Shown here: in pieces, positions 33,289-45,241 of the stretch
How positions within the stretch are numbered: position 1 is the stretch's first letter
How the letters are laid out: every line of letters starts with the position of its first letter
From: Alternaria dauci
Lineage: Eukaryota > Ascomycota > Dothideomycetes > Pleosporales > Pleosporaceae
DNA length: 64,000 bases
Reading direction: 5' to 3'
NCBI RefSeq assembly: GCF_042100115.1
Contig: NC_091273.1
Coordinates: 3,348,001 to 3,412,000, forward strand
Notes under the pieces: model-generated
Told to the model about the DNA's origin: nothing
Database searches by the model: none
Seen by the model: the letters and a program-made list of their open reading frames with translations, nothing else
Position numbers and translations under genes: made by a program

Positions 33289-34990
33289 CAATCATTCTGA
33301 TTGTCACACACAACCTTATCTTCTTCAAGTGTCCGAGACGCTATCTGTATTAGCGATGCATTGTCAAAGATCATGTTACGATCTACCCCTTTCCTTTTTA
33401 TGAGAACGGCCGGCGTTTGGGAATTCACACATTGCTTTCGTCAATGGCATGCACGACTCGGTGTTGGATCAATCTAGCGATATCCTGCTTATCTCAACCA
33501 ATTTAAAGTCTCCTGCTGGAGATTATCACTATTGCTACTCCGCTGCTATATCCATGTGAACATGCCAAATCTGTCTGCCTTGTGCTCAACAAATTCTGCG
33601 ACAAGTGCTTGGACGTAGATAGCTACAGCGAAACAGTCTTGGAAACTTGTTTTGGTCCGTGCCGAGGTCGCAGCAATTCGACGCGGGACTTTGTTGCTCG
33701 GCGCATCCTTAGCCCCCACAACACGAATACACTGATCATAGGCTTTGCCATGCCAGCCACAACACTCACTCTCTGCTCATGCAACGCGCTTTGTAGGGGA
33801 AAATGCCGATAGGGTCTCCAACCTCCGCTTGGATACAGTTCAGCGTGGTTGCAGAGGCTAATTGCATCTTGGGGACGGCCTGGGCACCCGCCAATCACAT
33901 CCAGGGACGCCACCAAAGACCCTCGTTCTGCAAAATGCACTAAGATCGTGCAGGATCTCATCCAGGGACCCGTGACGTGGAAAGAAAAGCCGCTGTAACT
34001 CCGATCATGTCCAGGGGAACGGACGGTGTGAAGCCTGGATCTTGGGAGGAAGATGCGAGTAGGGTCAAAGGACCGAAAGGAATTCGAGACCGCGGCAATG
34101 GAGTCTGGATTCAGGGACACACGAGTAAGATTCACGTCACGAGGATTTGTTTGTAAACAGCAGTGTACTAGCTTTGCTTACCAGAAAAGAGCCCGGAGTA
34201 ACATGCTACAACGCCTTCCCATTCCCTGATTGTACCTAGGTATTGTCAGCCGAAAATATTGAATTTCACTCATGCGATCAAGTACCCAAAGACGCTAACA
34301 CAGTTCCATTGAAACTTTCGACTAGGACATCAAGAGAGAACGCTTGCGCCTGTCATCTACATGATTCTTCCCTGCATGCGCGAACGCGTTCCCTCTCCAG
34401 CGCGACCCGTGAACCCCGAGGCCTACCTAGGTACCTAGGTACCCATGGATGACTGCGCAACGTTTTCCAACGTGTTTTCTGACTAATATCTTGGACGCCT
34501 AACGAGCTGCAGCAAACGCATAACCAGCCCAAGTAGCTTTGACACTGACTGCGAAATGCAGATGGCATCCCAGCGATGCGACAAGCTGCAGCTCCAGGAA
34601 ACGGGCTAGCGCGCATTGCTCAACAAGAGCTTCAACCACCTTGCAACCAAGCCGATATCGCAAATTTTCTAGAATCCTACTCCTGGTGGAGGCTCACGAG
34701 AAGAAAAAAAGGCAGGCACCATTCTTCTCTCTGCACGTGTTGCCAAACGAATGAACCTTCAGAAGCAAGCCATCCAGGCACGGGCCGAGTGACTTGCCCG
34801 GATTGGCCGGATGCTCACGGGCATCTCCACCTGTGACATCGTTGGCAAGCTTCAACCCAAACATTCATCAGTTACCAGGTGGTCCCCATCAGTCGCTTTC
34901 GTGAATTTGCGCTTCATCCGCTAGAGTTTCCGCATTCTTCACTTGCATTGTTTGCGCATCCCGCTCTGTTTGTGTCGCGTCGCTGCCACT
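33289..34990. other. Intergenic stretch, 1.7 kb
   Basis: No supported gene; a 170-codon minus-strand frame at 33623-34135 lacks features. A palindromic repeat of CCTAGGTA units lies at 34426-34443, and a related CCTAGGTA occurs near 34235. Confidence 0.45.
34426..34443. repeat. Short palindromic tandem repeat CCTAGGTA
   Basis: About two and a quarter copies of the 8-mer CCTAGGTA, an overlapping self-complementary sequence able to form a small cruciform. Function unknown. Confidence 0.5.
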
Positions 34991-35998
34991 ATGCGTTCCT
35001 TCGCTCTTACCGCTAGTCTCGCCGCGCTCTGCAGCGCAGCACCATACGGACAGCAGACGCCACTGAAGAACATCCTCGACAACACAGACAAGAGTGAAAG
35101 GTATACATACCCAACCGATTTCACCAGGGAGATCGTTCCGAAGCCGTTCCACAGCCACAACGACTACTGGCGTGATGTTCCCTTCTATTCGGGATTGAGC
35201 CAAGGTGCCATATCAACAGAAGCCGATGTGTGGCTACTCAACGGCACACTATATGTAAGTAATGCCTGATCCTTGCATTCGTTGCGACACCATTTGGTTG
35301 CAATCTCGGCTCATTCGTCAAAGGTCGGTCATGAGCCTGCTGCCTTGAGCGACAAGCGCACTCTTCAGTCTCTATATCTGGACCCTATTCTTGACACTTT
35401 ACATCGCCAAAACCCAAGCACTCGATTTGTACAGCCCGGCGAGCAGAATGGTGTATTCGACACCTCCAGCGGACAGACTCTGTACTTCTTCATCGACTTG
35501 AAGACTGCTGCTGATGAGACCTGGCCTGCTGTCCTCGAAGCCTTGGAACCTCTGCGAAGCGGCGACTGGTTGACTACCTACGACGGTACGACTCTGCGCA
35601 AGAACCCCGTCACCGTCATCGGAACGGGAAACACGCAACTTTCTGACGTCCTCGCATCGTCTCCACGTGACGTGTTCTTCGATGCGCCACTTGCGGAGCT
35701 CAACGACTCCAAGTACAAAGACCTCACAGCTAACGAGTCGCCGATTGCATCTACCAATTTTGCATCATCCTTTGGTGACGTGCGTAAGCGTGAGTTCAAC
35801 GACACGCAGCTAGAGACTTTGAGGAGCCAACTTGACATGGCCCATGACAAGGGAATCATGGCTAGGTACTGGAACCAGCCAGCCTATCCTATTGGCACGA
35901 GGAATGCGGTATGGCGCATTCTATGGGACGAGGGTGTTGATCTGTTGAACGTTGATGATCTTGCGGGCGCGGCTGCGTTCTGGGAGGGAACTGGCTAG
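34991..35998 (+). CDS. Secreted AIM6-like phosphodiesterase-fold protein
   Basis: Two exons, 34991..35254 and 35324..35998, with a 69-bp intron (GTAAGT donor, AAAG acceptor), give 312 residues. A signal peptide ([16 protein letters not shown]) is followed by the family motif [17 protein letters not shown] (about 55) and [17 protein letters not shown] across the splice site, which resembles the catalytic region of glycerophosphodiester/PLC-like TIM-barrel proteins and of yeast Aim6. Later landmarks are YFFIDLKT (about 140) and [34 protein letters not shown] at the end. Members are called altered inheritance of mitochondria protein 6; the true substrate is not known. The mature protein is expected outside the cell or in the secretory path. 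Confidence 0.88.
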
Positions 35999-36589
35999 TT
36001 GGATGGAACGCGTTTTGGCCATTTACAGCTGCCTGAATATCAGAGTACATAGAGAGAGACTTAACGAGTATAATTATCAAACAGATCATCAACACATGGC
36101 ACTGCTTAGATCATCGCGTGCGGCGCACGTTCGCAGCTCGCTTAAACCGTGCGGCTCTTGCTCGCGTTCTGGTTCCTGCAGAAGCTGATCCCTGTAACCC
36201 CAGATTACGTATTCGCCCGAGATTTTCCACATGTCAGTCATCCAAGCAATTGTGTTCTGGACTTCATCTCATATTCGTTGCTTTCATCTGAGACCACTCA
36301 GCAATCATCTTCCCCAACCTTCTCCGATAGCATTCTTTATACACGTCCGTGGCTGGGCTTGGAGCGGCTTGCATACCTGAGTAGCTAGAGCCGGCCTTTC
36401 TTTGTTAAGCCCCCGTAACGTTCCCATCGCAATCCACCGCCAGAGAAGGGAACTGCGAGCTTGCAGCTAGCTCTAATTCATAATACTGTCGCAAGTGTTC
36501 CGAAATAGCATCTACAGGTTTGAAGAGGTACCTGGGAGCTGTGCGACTGAGAAAGAGCTTGGGAATAGCTGTGTTACGTCATAGCGACG
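35999..36589. other. Intergenic stretch
   Basis: 591 bp between co-oriented genes; nothing supported. Confidence 0.5.
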
Positions 36590-37816
36590 ATGTTTCCTCC
36601 AGCGCAGGGCTTGCGGTTGGACATTGATGCCATCAGCCAAATATTTGGCTCTATAAGCATCGCATGCTGGATAGGTACGTACTTTCCATCCTCTTGCGCA
36701 ACATGTAGTTGTGCGATGCGCTTGCGCCGTATTGTTTCTGCATGATTGTTACCTCGGCAAGCCGGAGCTGACCCGCATGCAGTGGTTTTTTCACCCCAGA
36801 TAATTGAGAACTGGAAGAGGAGCTCAGCAGAAGGCCTTTCGGTAGTCTTCATTGTGATATGGCTCCTCGGTGACTTTTTCAACATTATAGGTGCAGTACT
36901 GCAGGGTGTGCTGCCAACGATGACCATACTGGCGGTATACTATACGCTGGCCGACATCGTGCTGTTGCTGCAGTGCTTCTATTACAAGGGCTTTACGTTG
37001 CGCGATGAGTATAAGAAACCAGCGGATGAATCGGATGAGGATAGCGAAGCTAGCGAGCAGTCACCGCTTCTTCCCCACCGTAGGCCGCACTCAAGTGGCT
37101 CGCCCTACACAAATGGCAACGGCAATGGGATCGAGGTACAGAGACCGCGCATTTCAGACATTGATAGACGCGGCTCAGCCCACTCACAAGGCTCATTCCG
37201 CGAACGGTACCTCTCCATCGACGGCACGCACCTTTCGCCAGTCACACCGCTCCACGACGACTCCGCTGCTGCGCACCAGAATGGCGCAATCGCACCCAAA
37301 CCTCAACCGGCCCAGTCCAACCTGCAAACCATTCTCTTCAATCTCGGTACCATCGTTCTTGTATGCTCGGCTGGCGTCTTTGGTTGGTATCTTAGTGCCC
37401 GGAACTCCACCGCTCCCAGCCAGCCCGATGACCAGGACTCGCCCGAATCAACCCTGCATTTCAACCTTTGGGGCCAGATCTCCGGCTACGTTTGCGCCGC
37501 ACTCTACCTCGGCTCTCGCGTCCCACAGCTCCTGCTCAACTACCGCCGCAAGTCGACCGAGGGCATCAGCATGCTATTCTTCCTGTTTGCTTGCTTGGGT
37601 AACCTGACGTATGTGTTGAGCATCCTGGTCTACAAGCCCAAATGTGGGGGCCGTGTCTGCCACGATGGCGAGGGACTGGCTGAGTACGGCAAGTACATTG
37701 CGGTCAACATGAGCTGGTTGTTGGGCAGCTTCGGCACGTTGTTGTTGGATGCTGGTGTGTTTGTGCAGTACTTTTTGTATAAGGTGGATGACGACGAGAG
37801 CGACGAGGAAGAGTAA
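36590..37816 (+). CDS. PQ-loop vacuolar basic amino acid transporter-like (Ypq/Rtc2 type)
   Basis: Two exons, 36590..36674 and 36783..37816, with a 108-bp intron, give 372 residues. The first exon encodes MFPPAQGLRLDIDAISQIFGSISIACWI. Two PQ motifs are visible: VVFSPQIIENWKR (P33-Q34) and GSRVPQLLLNYRRKSTEG (P276-Q277), each within a helix-rich repeat; about seven hydrophobic segments are present, with a long hydrophilic Ser-rich loop (about 105-205) in between. This arrangement is that of Ypq1-3/Rtc2 and PQLC2 proteins, which export lysine and arginine from the vacuole or lysosome. The C-terminus is acidic (DDDESDEEE). Without the first exon the first PQ helix would be truncated, which supports the intron. 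Confidence 0.9.
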
Positions 37817-38254
37817 GGGGCAGATTTGAGATGTCAAAATTGTATTACTACAAAAGTTTGTGTTACAGTGGCCTATTGGATCACGCAGATAAGGGTGAAT
37901 GGTTCCGAAAGTGTAGATATGTAGAGCAGTCTCGGTTGGGACCCAAATATTTCGTTTACAACCCGTTTCGTTGGCGCCGGGGTTGCGGGATGTTGGTCAA
38001 TTTTTGACTTGTCCGTTTGTATCAGAATCTATTCGCTCACCTGGGCAAATGGCCGCGCAATGTATCCGCCTTTGTGCCTTGGGCTGGACTACGCGTGTTT
38101 GTAACATCGGAGTCATTCGAATCAGAATGCGTTATAGTTCGGGAATCTTGCCGTCTTTCTCTACTTTCTCACCAAGACCTCATTCTATTGCTATACACAC
38201 TTCAACTTGCTGTTCACAAAACAATACTGATCCAGCCAGTGCAAGATTCCTATC
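37817..38254. other. Intergenic stretch
   Basis: 438 bp between co-oriented genes; nothing supported. Confidence 0.5.
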
Positions 38255-39580
38255 ATGCCGAAAAACGAGCATCTTCAAGGTCTGGCCACTCCCATACGTC
38301 CACAAAGCTTCCCACTGATACTTCCAGGGGTCGTCACCTTGGCCGCCGCCAAAGTAGAAGCTATCATCGACATCTATCCCACTCACTTTCACGATATCGA
38401 AGATGCAAAAGCATTTGTTGATGCTACCTGCAAGAAAGCCAATCTCAACTACATCACTAGCAAGTGCATGACCAACGAAGAGGTGGAGTACGTGAAAGAC
38501 AAGGTCTGCTTCGTAGTAGCCGCCAAAGCTTTCAAGCAGAGAGAGTTCTACCTAAAGGTCGAATTGGCTGATCCAAGAGCTCTAAGGGGTATGTATGCCG
38601 GATTCTCTGCTTGTATTCTGGAACTAATACGCACGTGGTCTAGTCGCCGTCGAAGCCGACATTAAACGCCTGCTCCCCTTGATACCTTATTGGCCATCGA
38701 GCTTCCTCAATGCGCAGGATGCCACTGTTCACGTCGATGGAGTGGCGCGATGGTCATGGTTCGTGTACAAGCAGTTCGAAGGGGTGGAGCAGTACAAGTT
38801 CCGGTCCTATGTCAATTTCAACACCGCCAGACATGCTTTTGAAGCAGGCAGGTTCGACATGGACGTACCTGGTAAAGGATGGCGAAGACCGCATCCCAGA
38901 CTCCAAAATGCTGCTACTGCGCCAAAGACACCGGTTAAGAGGTTCACTACAATGAAGAGTAGGTCAATCTACCATACAATGCTCTAAACCACACTAACGC
39001 ACCAACGCAGAAGCTATAGAATTCGATATGCAGCGTCTTCTTCCGCTTATGTCTCCCTGGCCAACGAGATTCTCCTCTCTGAACGCGGCTCGGGATTACG
39101 TCTTTAGCTTCGGAAAGTCCATCGATTTCTCATTCACATACTGGCCCGAGATTGAGAATCACCGCTTCCGCCTGTTTGTCAACTTTAATACGGCAAAGCG
39201 TGCCTTGGTGTTGGGAAAGTTCAGGATCGATATAGAAGAGAAGGAAGAGAAGGAAGAGAAGGAAGAGAAGGAAGAGAAGGAAGAGAAGGAAGAGAAGGAA
39301 GAGAAGGAAGAGAAGGAAGAGAAGGAAGAGAAGGAAGAGAAGGAAGAGAAGGAAGAGAAGGAAGAGAAGGAGGATAAGCGCTCTTGTTGCATAGGCAATG
39401 TACAAGAGGTAGTCCATGAAGTCAAGATGCTGCCCGTAGCCGAGTTAGATGAGGATCCTTTCAAGGTAAGTTTCTCTTTCAGTTGGGTACAGAATAATCG
39501 ACATGTGCTGATGATTTTCACTACAGAATCTCATTGCTGTCCTGAAGCGTGAGAGCATTCTCAAGATGGCGTTTGAGTAG
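38255..39580 (+). CDS. Unknown protein with repeated modules and a 15-copy EEK tract
   Basis: Four exons, 38255..38588, 38644..38958, 39011..39465 and 39527..39580, with introns of 55, 52 and 61 bp, give 385 residues in phase. No signal peptide or membrane segment. At least two, probably three, related modules are visible: module 2 (about 113-180) and module 3 (about 220-275) share RLLPL(I/M)..WP..F, a Trp/Tyr-rich middle, and the ending FR..VNFNTA...A...G.F.(M/I)D; module 1 (about 35-110) shares only a weak outline. Module 3 runs straight into fifteen EEK triplets coded by a 9-bp repeat at 39235-39369. The last exon adds NLIAVLKRESILKMAFE. Introns fall near module borders, consistent with exon duplication. 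Family unknown. Confidence 0.7.
39235..39369 (+). repeat. In-frame minisatellite GAAGAGAAG x 15
   Basis: Fifteen copies of the 9-mer GAAGAGAAG, apparently perfect, coding for (Glu-Glu-Lys)15 within exon 3 of the unknown gene. Because the unit is a multiple of three, copy-number change would keep the frame. Likely a single long charged helix. Confidence 0.95.
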
Positions 39581-39786
39581 AGGAAGCTAGGCGAGCGGGC
39601 GTATGAAAGACTGTGTAGACTGAGTTTGTGGCATGGTGTGTGTGTTTGTGTCAAATAGTTTGCAGCATTTGTGGCATGTCTTGAATGATGAACTGACTGA
39701 TGGACGGAAATGAAATATTATGCGATAATTCGGCACTGTCATAATATCATCTGGATATCCGGGAATCATATGTTGGCACCACCTCT

Positions 39787-40564
39787 CTAGACTTGATCAC
39801 TACCCTCCTTCTCCTCATCCAGGACAGCATCCACAACATCATCCACAGTGTCGACAGTATCGTCCAATGCAATTCCCTTCCCCTTGTCCGCCTTCTTCGC
39901 CTTCAGCTTTGCAATCTCGGCCTCAATGCCAAGCTGTACGTCCCTCTTCAACCCTTTGTAGAAACCCATCTTGAACAGCACCTCATACCACACAAACAAG
40001 GGCGCGAGGAACAGGGCCTGGACCAAATTGTCTAGCAGCGCTGGTTTGCGCCCTTCAAACTTGCCATGTCCGACGAATTGTAGTATCCAGCTTACGACGT
40101 GGACGGCGACGGCGATGCTGTTGACTTTGGTCTTGTTGTAGCGCTGCGTGAGGCGGTTGGAAAGGGACGCAAAGGCGAGGATTATGGGGGTGACGGTCAC
40201 GCCGGCGAGGTTGGGAGAGAGCAGGAGGTAGAGAGTTGAATAGGTCGCTGCGGCGATGGTGCCCGCATTCAAGGGGAGATTGAGGCGGGTTAGGAGGGGG
40301 TGTTGGCGGATGGGGAGGGTGGGTGTGTTTGTGCCCTGTGGGTGGTGTGAGTGGTAGGGCTCAGCGAGGAAAGACTAGGACAACGTACGAAGAGAATGCC
40401 CGTCGCAAGCAGAACGGGCACGCATGCTATGTGGATGGCGACGTTTGTTGGCTCGCGGTGGTATGCGCCATACTGCTCTTTTGCGTTAGCCGCAGCGCGT
40501 CTCTTGAGGGCTGTGCGGGAGCCGTTACGAAGACGAGGTTCTTCTTCAGATCAAAGACTGGCAT
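39787..40564 (-). CDS. MPO1: Mpo1-like (DUF962) 2-hydroxy fatty acid dioxygenase
   Basis: Three exons, complement(39787..40335, 40389..40472, 40529..40564), give 222 residues. Splicing joins MPVFDLKKNLVF to YGAYHREPTNVAIHIACVP and then GTNTPTLPIRQHPLL, which together form the conserved N-terminus of the DUF962/Mpo1 family; the His residues in YH....N..IH and in HVVSWILQFVGHGKFEGRKPA (about 110-130) are the expected iron ligands. Four hydrophobic segments fit an ER membrane protein. Yeast Mpo1 is an Fe(II)-dependent dioxygenase that removes one carbon from 2-hydroxy fatty acids made from phytosphingosine. The C-terminal 45 residues are charged (KAKKADKGKG, acidic end). It converges on the EEK-repeat gene with 206 bp between stops. 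Confidence 0.93.
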
Positions 40565-41292
40565 CTTGGACGGTCTTGGGGTAATTTCGGTGCTATGCTG
40601 CGACACTGGCGGCGGCGCAGAGGTGGTATAAGGGCGTGCCTGAGATGCGGGGAAGATTGCGGAGGGAAGCGGATCCGGGGACAGGGCCAAGGGACGAGGG
40701 ATCGTTAGCCTCAATCAAAGGACAGAAGAGGAAGACGATATATCCACAGAGTGTCGCGATCCTGGAGCTATATGATTGCTAATCAACAATCCACCTTACG
40801 GCGACTGCTGCCATGGCCGCTGAGGGTGCATTGGCTGGTGGGTAGCTCCAAGCCCAGACAAGCTGCCGAGGCAGTTTCTGTCAGGGTCGCCCTTGACACT
40901 GGCCGTCGCATCCCGAATAGCCGCCCGCGTGCTTCTCCAGTGCATGTGAAAGTCAACAGCAAATGGCACTAGTCTCCACGCGCGCCTGGGAAGCGCGTTT
41001 TTGTGGGGCGGCATGACGACTGGCGTGTTTTCAGTAGTTGGTAAATTGACCACACTCACCTTCCCACTCCTTTGTGTATTATGATTATTAGAGACAGACT
41101 GTACCGCTGACCACAGCCAGCACGAGGGTATCAAACCAAGGAACGACAAGATCCCACCCCACCACGGCCGCCTACCTGTAAAACCCAATGACTATCGCGA
41201 TATAGTAGGCCTCCAGGAGACTGAACAGCGACTCTACACTCTCGTGGACCGCCTACCTATGGAAGCCTCACTACTTCCCAAGCAATCGCCAA
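40565..41292. other. Intergenic stretch
   Basis: About 730 bp between the Mpo1 start and the transporter stop, both minus strand. Nothing supported. Confidence 0.5.
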
Positions 41293-42702
41293 CTACACCT
41301 GCTTCTCGCCGCGAGGCGGCGCCCTGACATAGGCATCCGGCTTGGCCAGACCCTTTTTGCGAAGCACATATGTATTCCAAGCGTAGCTCATCTGCGCCGT
41401 CACGCTCACAGGAGGGCGCTGGTCGCCGAACTTGTACAGCTGCGGCTTGGAGAGACCCTTTCGCCTGAGGATGTACGTCTTGAACCACCAGGGTAGATTC
41501 TGACCGGCCTGGTATTTCATGTGAGTGCGCGTGGGAACACCAAAGATATAGTCGAGCTCTTCGAGTGTTCGTTGCTTGGTCTCAGGTAGCCACAGGAAGC
41601 TGCTTGTCTGTCAGATGTGTTCTGTTTTGTAACACGCGAGGGGTATCAACTAACATCATGATTAGAGCGACAACGTTCATACCAGCGTAAAAGCCGAACA
41701 CTCCCTGGGCCTTCATAACTTTGAGCATACGAGGGAGTGTAAGCGATAGGACCGCTGCCTAGAATTTGGCGCCCCAAGTCAGTATGGGTCCTACCATGCG
41801 CTTCGCAAATCCTCGATACGTACCCAGAAATTGTTCGTCGCCACAGCCCACGACATGCCCACTTCACGATGCGAGAGCGGGAATACCTCGGCCGAGTATG
41901 TGAACGGCACTGGTCCCATTCCAGGAGAATAAAAGGCACCAAAAAGATACACGAAGAACGCGATCAAACCCAGATGCGCAGAACTGTCCTTGGGGATGTA
42001 GTAGCACATCCCAGCTACGAGGAGTGTCCAGAACATATTCGGAAACGTGAACAGGAGCAGTCCGCGCCGACCGAAAGTATCAATTGTCCAGACAGCAGGC
42101 CATGCGAACGTAAAGTTGACAAGACCGAAGCCAAACGACGCGATGAGAGCTTCCTTGTTCGACGCTCCTCCTTCTGCGAAGATTGTTGAGCTGTAGAATG
42201 CGATGATGTTGATACCGCACATCTGTCTTCGTCAGCTATTATCTCTGGTACCAGCCGTTCTTCATTCGCTTACCTGCTGCCCTATCATAACGATACCAGA
42301 CGCTTGCGTCGCTCGACGAACGCGTGGAATAGTGAACAGCTCAACGAAGCGCGTAAAGAAGTTCGACTTGGGATTGATGCCAGCTTCACGGATCAAAACC
42401 TCTTCCTGTTCCAACAAGCAATGGGTATAGTAGAGGTCGCGCGCCGCCTGGAGAGGTGTGTTTCTCAGACGGAGGAAGGACCGATACGCTTTGGCATATT
42501 TGCGCTTCTTCATGAGCCACCGAGGACTTTCGGGTACAAACCAGATCCCAAGGCAGAGAGGTACGGCAGGGATAAAAGCGGATCCGAACTGCAGACGCCA
42601 AGCAATTGCTCCGGTGTTCTATTCCTCGTCAGCAATCGCAACCCCCATACTCACAACAACTCACCATAACAGCTAGATTAGCCACCGTGCCGAGGAAAAT
42701 CC

Positions 42703-42707
42703 CGAAA
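42703..42707. repeat. Target site duplication CGAAA (left)
   Basis: CGAAA directly precedes the LTR at 42708 and is repeated at 49750-49754 directly after the other LTR; this 5-bp duplication marks the integration event. Confidence 0.95.
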
Positions 42708-42833
42708 TGTAGAATAAGAAGAGAGAAGTTAATGTATTTTCTATCTATAAGTGAGGTAGCGGGTTTATATAGTCTAAGGGGAGGCGCTAGTGAACGCTAG
42801 TGAGTGAAACACGTGATAGCTTCTAGTCTAACA
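42708..42833 (-). repeat. 3' LTR (126 bp)
   Basis: Read on the minus strand it starts TGTTAGACTAG and ends TTCTACA. It differs from the 5' LTR at four positions, all transitions. A purine tract (TTTAGGGGGGC on the minus strand) abuts its inner edge. Confidence 0.95.
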
Positions 42834-42845
42834 GCCCCCCTAAAG
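42834..42845 (-). other. Polypurine tract of the Copia element
   Basis: Minus strand reads a run ending GGGGGGC directly before the 3' LTR; position and base content fit the plus-strand priming site. Confidence 0.75.
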
Positions 42846-44098
42846 CCTATTATAGGATAAAATAAGCTTATAAAGGAGTAATAAAAGTATAAGGAAAGAA
42901 GGGAGATATATAGTGTATAACACTTTTTTTTAGAGTAGTGTGCTATAGTAGGAGTAGTTACTATCTAAGTTGTATAAGTCCCTAAGTTATTCGCTAAAGC
43001 AGGGTTCCTAGAGTTAGTAATCTTCTCTATCTTAGGGAGTAGAATGTAGGAGGTAAGTACCCTATAGTATAATGTATTTTTCTTTGTTTAGATCCTTAGT
43101 TTCTTCCTTATATATGCGATGTGCGTATTTAGATCTAATATAGTTATACTAGGCTTCTTTATATTCTAGAGTAATACTATAGGCTATAGACAGCTATATT
43201 AATTTAAGTGTAGCTACACAATTAGCATCTTTATATACTTCCTAGAGGAGGATTATATATAGAGTAGTGTCTTTTTTGTTATTATTTATATTATTGTACT
43301 ATATAGTTAACGTTACTATACTTATTATAAGTTACTAAGAGCCTTATCTAGTAAGATTTAGGTTCTAGTATACAGCTTTAAACTTAGTTAGGTTAAGTGG
43401 TTTAGTAAGTATATTAGTAGGGTTATCTTTACTACTAACCTATTTAATTGTAATTATACTGTCTTATACATAGTCTTAGAGAAAGTAGTAAAAGATATTA
43501 ATATATTTACTACGCTAGTAGAACTCTAGGTTCTTAGAGAGCTTTATAGTAGACTAGTTATTAATATATATATAAGAATAGTTATAAAGTGTATTCTAAG
43601 ATTAAGGTCGTTAATAAACGCTTTTAGCTAAATAGCTTCTTTAACAGCCTCTCTAAGGGCTATATATTCTACTTTATACGTAGATTATATAACTACCTTC
43701 TATATAGTAGACGACTAGGAGATAGGGCTGTTAGTAAGGGTAAAAACGTAACTAGTTATAGAACGTTAGGAGTCTATATAGCTAGCCTAATTAGCGTCTA
43801 TATATCTAATAAGCTATAGTTATTATTATATAGAGTAGGTAATTCCTAGATCTTATATTCTATAGATATAAGCGTATACTCTAGTAATACTATTAAGATA
43901 CGCTTAGGAAGGGTTAGTATTAAAGCGGCCGTAGAGTAATATAGTATATATAAGGTCTATACGCGTTATTACTAGTATATAGTTAAGAGAGCTAAATATT
44001 TAGAGGTATTATTTCTTAAACTCTCTTATAGCCTCTGTGTCTGTGTTATAAATAAGTTTATTATAGTAATTATAGGGATTATTAGAGATAGGTAGGTT
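42846..44098 (-). other. RIP-decayed RNase H / 3' pol region
   Basis: Very TA-rich, with few CpA or TpG dinucleotides and no long open frame on either strand. By position it should be the end of reverse transcriptase and RNase H. The decay stops sharply at about 44,095, where normal-composition RT sequence begins. Confidence 0.7.
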
Positions 44099-44875
44099 TT
44101 AAAGGTTATACCTATCTAAGACACGACGGGCGTATTCTGCCTGGTGGATTTTTATGGTGCCTTGGTTGTGTTCGATATGCATACCGAGGTACAGTGCGTC
44201 TGGATCTTCCGAGGTTATGACAAAGACTTCGGAGAGCTGAACCTTGAATTTGTCGACGGCGCTGTTGCTTGGTGCATAAATCCGGATGTCATCAACGTGT
44301 ACGGAGATAATTGTTGTGTCGGACGTATGTATGTAGACACAAGGATCATAGGGTGAGGTGCGGAAACCCATGTCCTTCAGTTTGCTCGTAAGCATGTTGT
44401 ACCACGTTCGCGGTGACTGTACCAGCCCGTAGAGAGATTTGTGCAGGAGCCAAGCATGGCCTTGTGGAAGTATAACAGGAGGTGGCGGGATACAGTAGAC
44501 CTGTTCTTTGAGGTCGGCATTGAGAAAAGCAACGTATACATCTACTTGGGATGTTGTCCATTGTAGAAGCGTGCACAGAGCTAGCAGTGTCCGAATTGAA
44601 GTGGTTTTGGCTGTTGGGGAAAACTTCTCGCCATAGTCGATGCCGGGTCGCTGTTGGAAGCCTCGAGCAACTACACGAGCTTTGAGTTTGGCTATGGTAC
44701 CCGTTGGTGTGAGCTTGGCTTTGTACACGAACTTAGAGGAGATAGCTTTAGTTCTAGGAGGTAGTAGAATAACTTTATAGACCTTTTTATCTCTTAGAGA
44801 GGCTAACTCTTTATATATTACGTTATACTAATCCTTAGCTTAAGGTGTAGTTATAGCTTCTTTGTACGTTCGTGG
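44099..44875 (-). other. Copia reverse transcriptase domain (partly intact)
   Basis: A 209-codon open segment (44099-44728) encodes RT blocks: KARVVARGFQQRPGIDY, QVDVYVAFLNADLKE, LLHKSLYGLVQSPRTWY and the catalytic ISVHVDDIRIY (VDD variant of YVDD at about 44.30 kb), then YLGMHIE and the characteristic HQAEYARRVLDRYNL. Upstream, after a short TA-rich block (44735-44860), the usual domain start EPRTYKEAI is recognisable at about 44845-44875 in the linker frame. Confidence 0.9.
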
Positions 44876-45241
44876 TTCGCGGAGGATAGTCGTGGCTGTA
44901 AGAGCGTATGAAGACGCTACATCGTCATCTAATGGAAGATCCTCGTACCATGCGTCGTGGGAGGTGAGGTCACTGTCCAGTTCTTCGTCGATGGTAATAT
45001 CTGAATGTTGTTGGGGACAGTTGAAGGCAGACATAGCATACTCGTCAAGTTGTTGTAGGTCTTCATCCTGTAGTCCCTCGTCGAAATCAACTGAGGCTTC
45101 TCGTGTTCCTTCAATGTGTCCGTTCGTGCGACAACCTTTGTACTCTGGGTTGTACGTTATGGGAAGGTCGTCGTCATCTTTATCTATTAAGTACGCGGCT
45201 AGCTGTTTTAAGACGTATGTGTTGACGGCGGTCCGCATCGT

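Noticed and set aside
33623..34135. 170-codon minus-strand frame
   Set aside because: No domain, signal or splice support, and its composition resembles flanking intergenic DNA.
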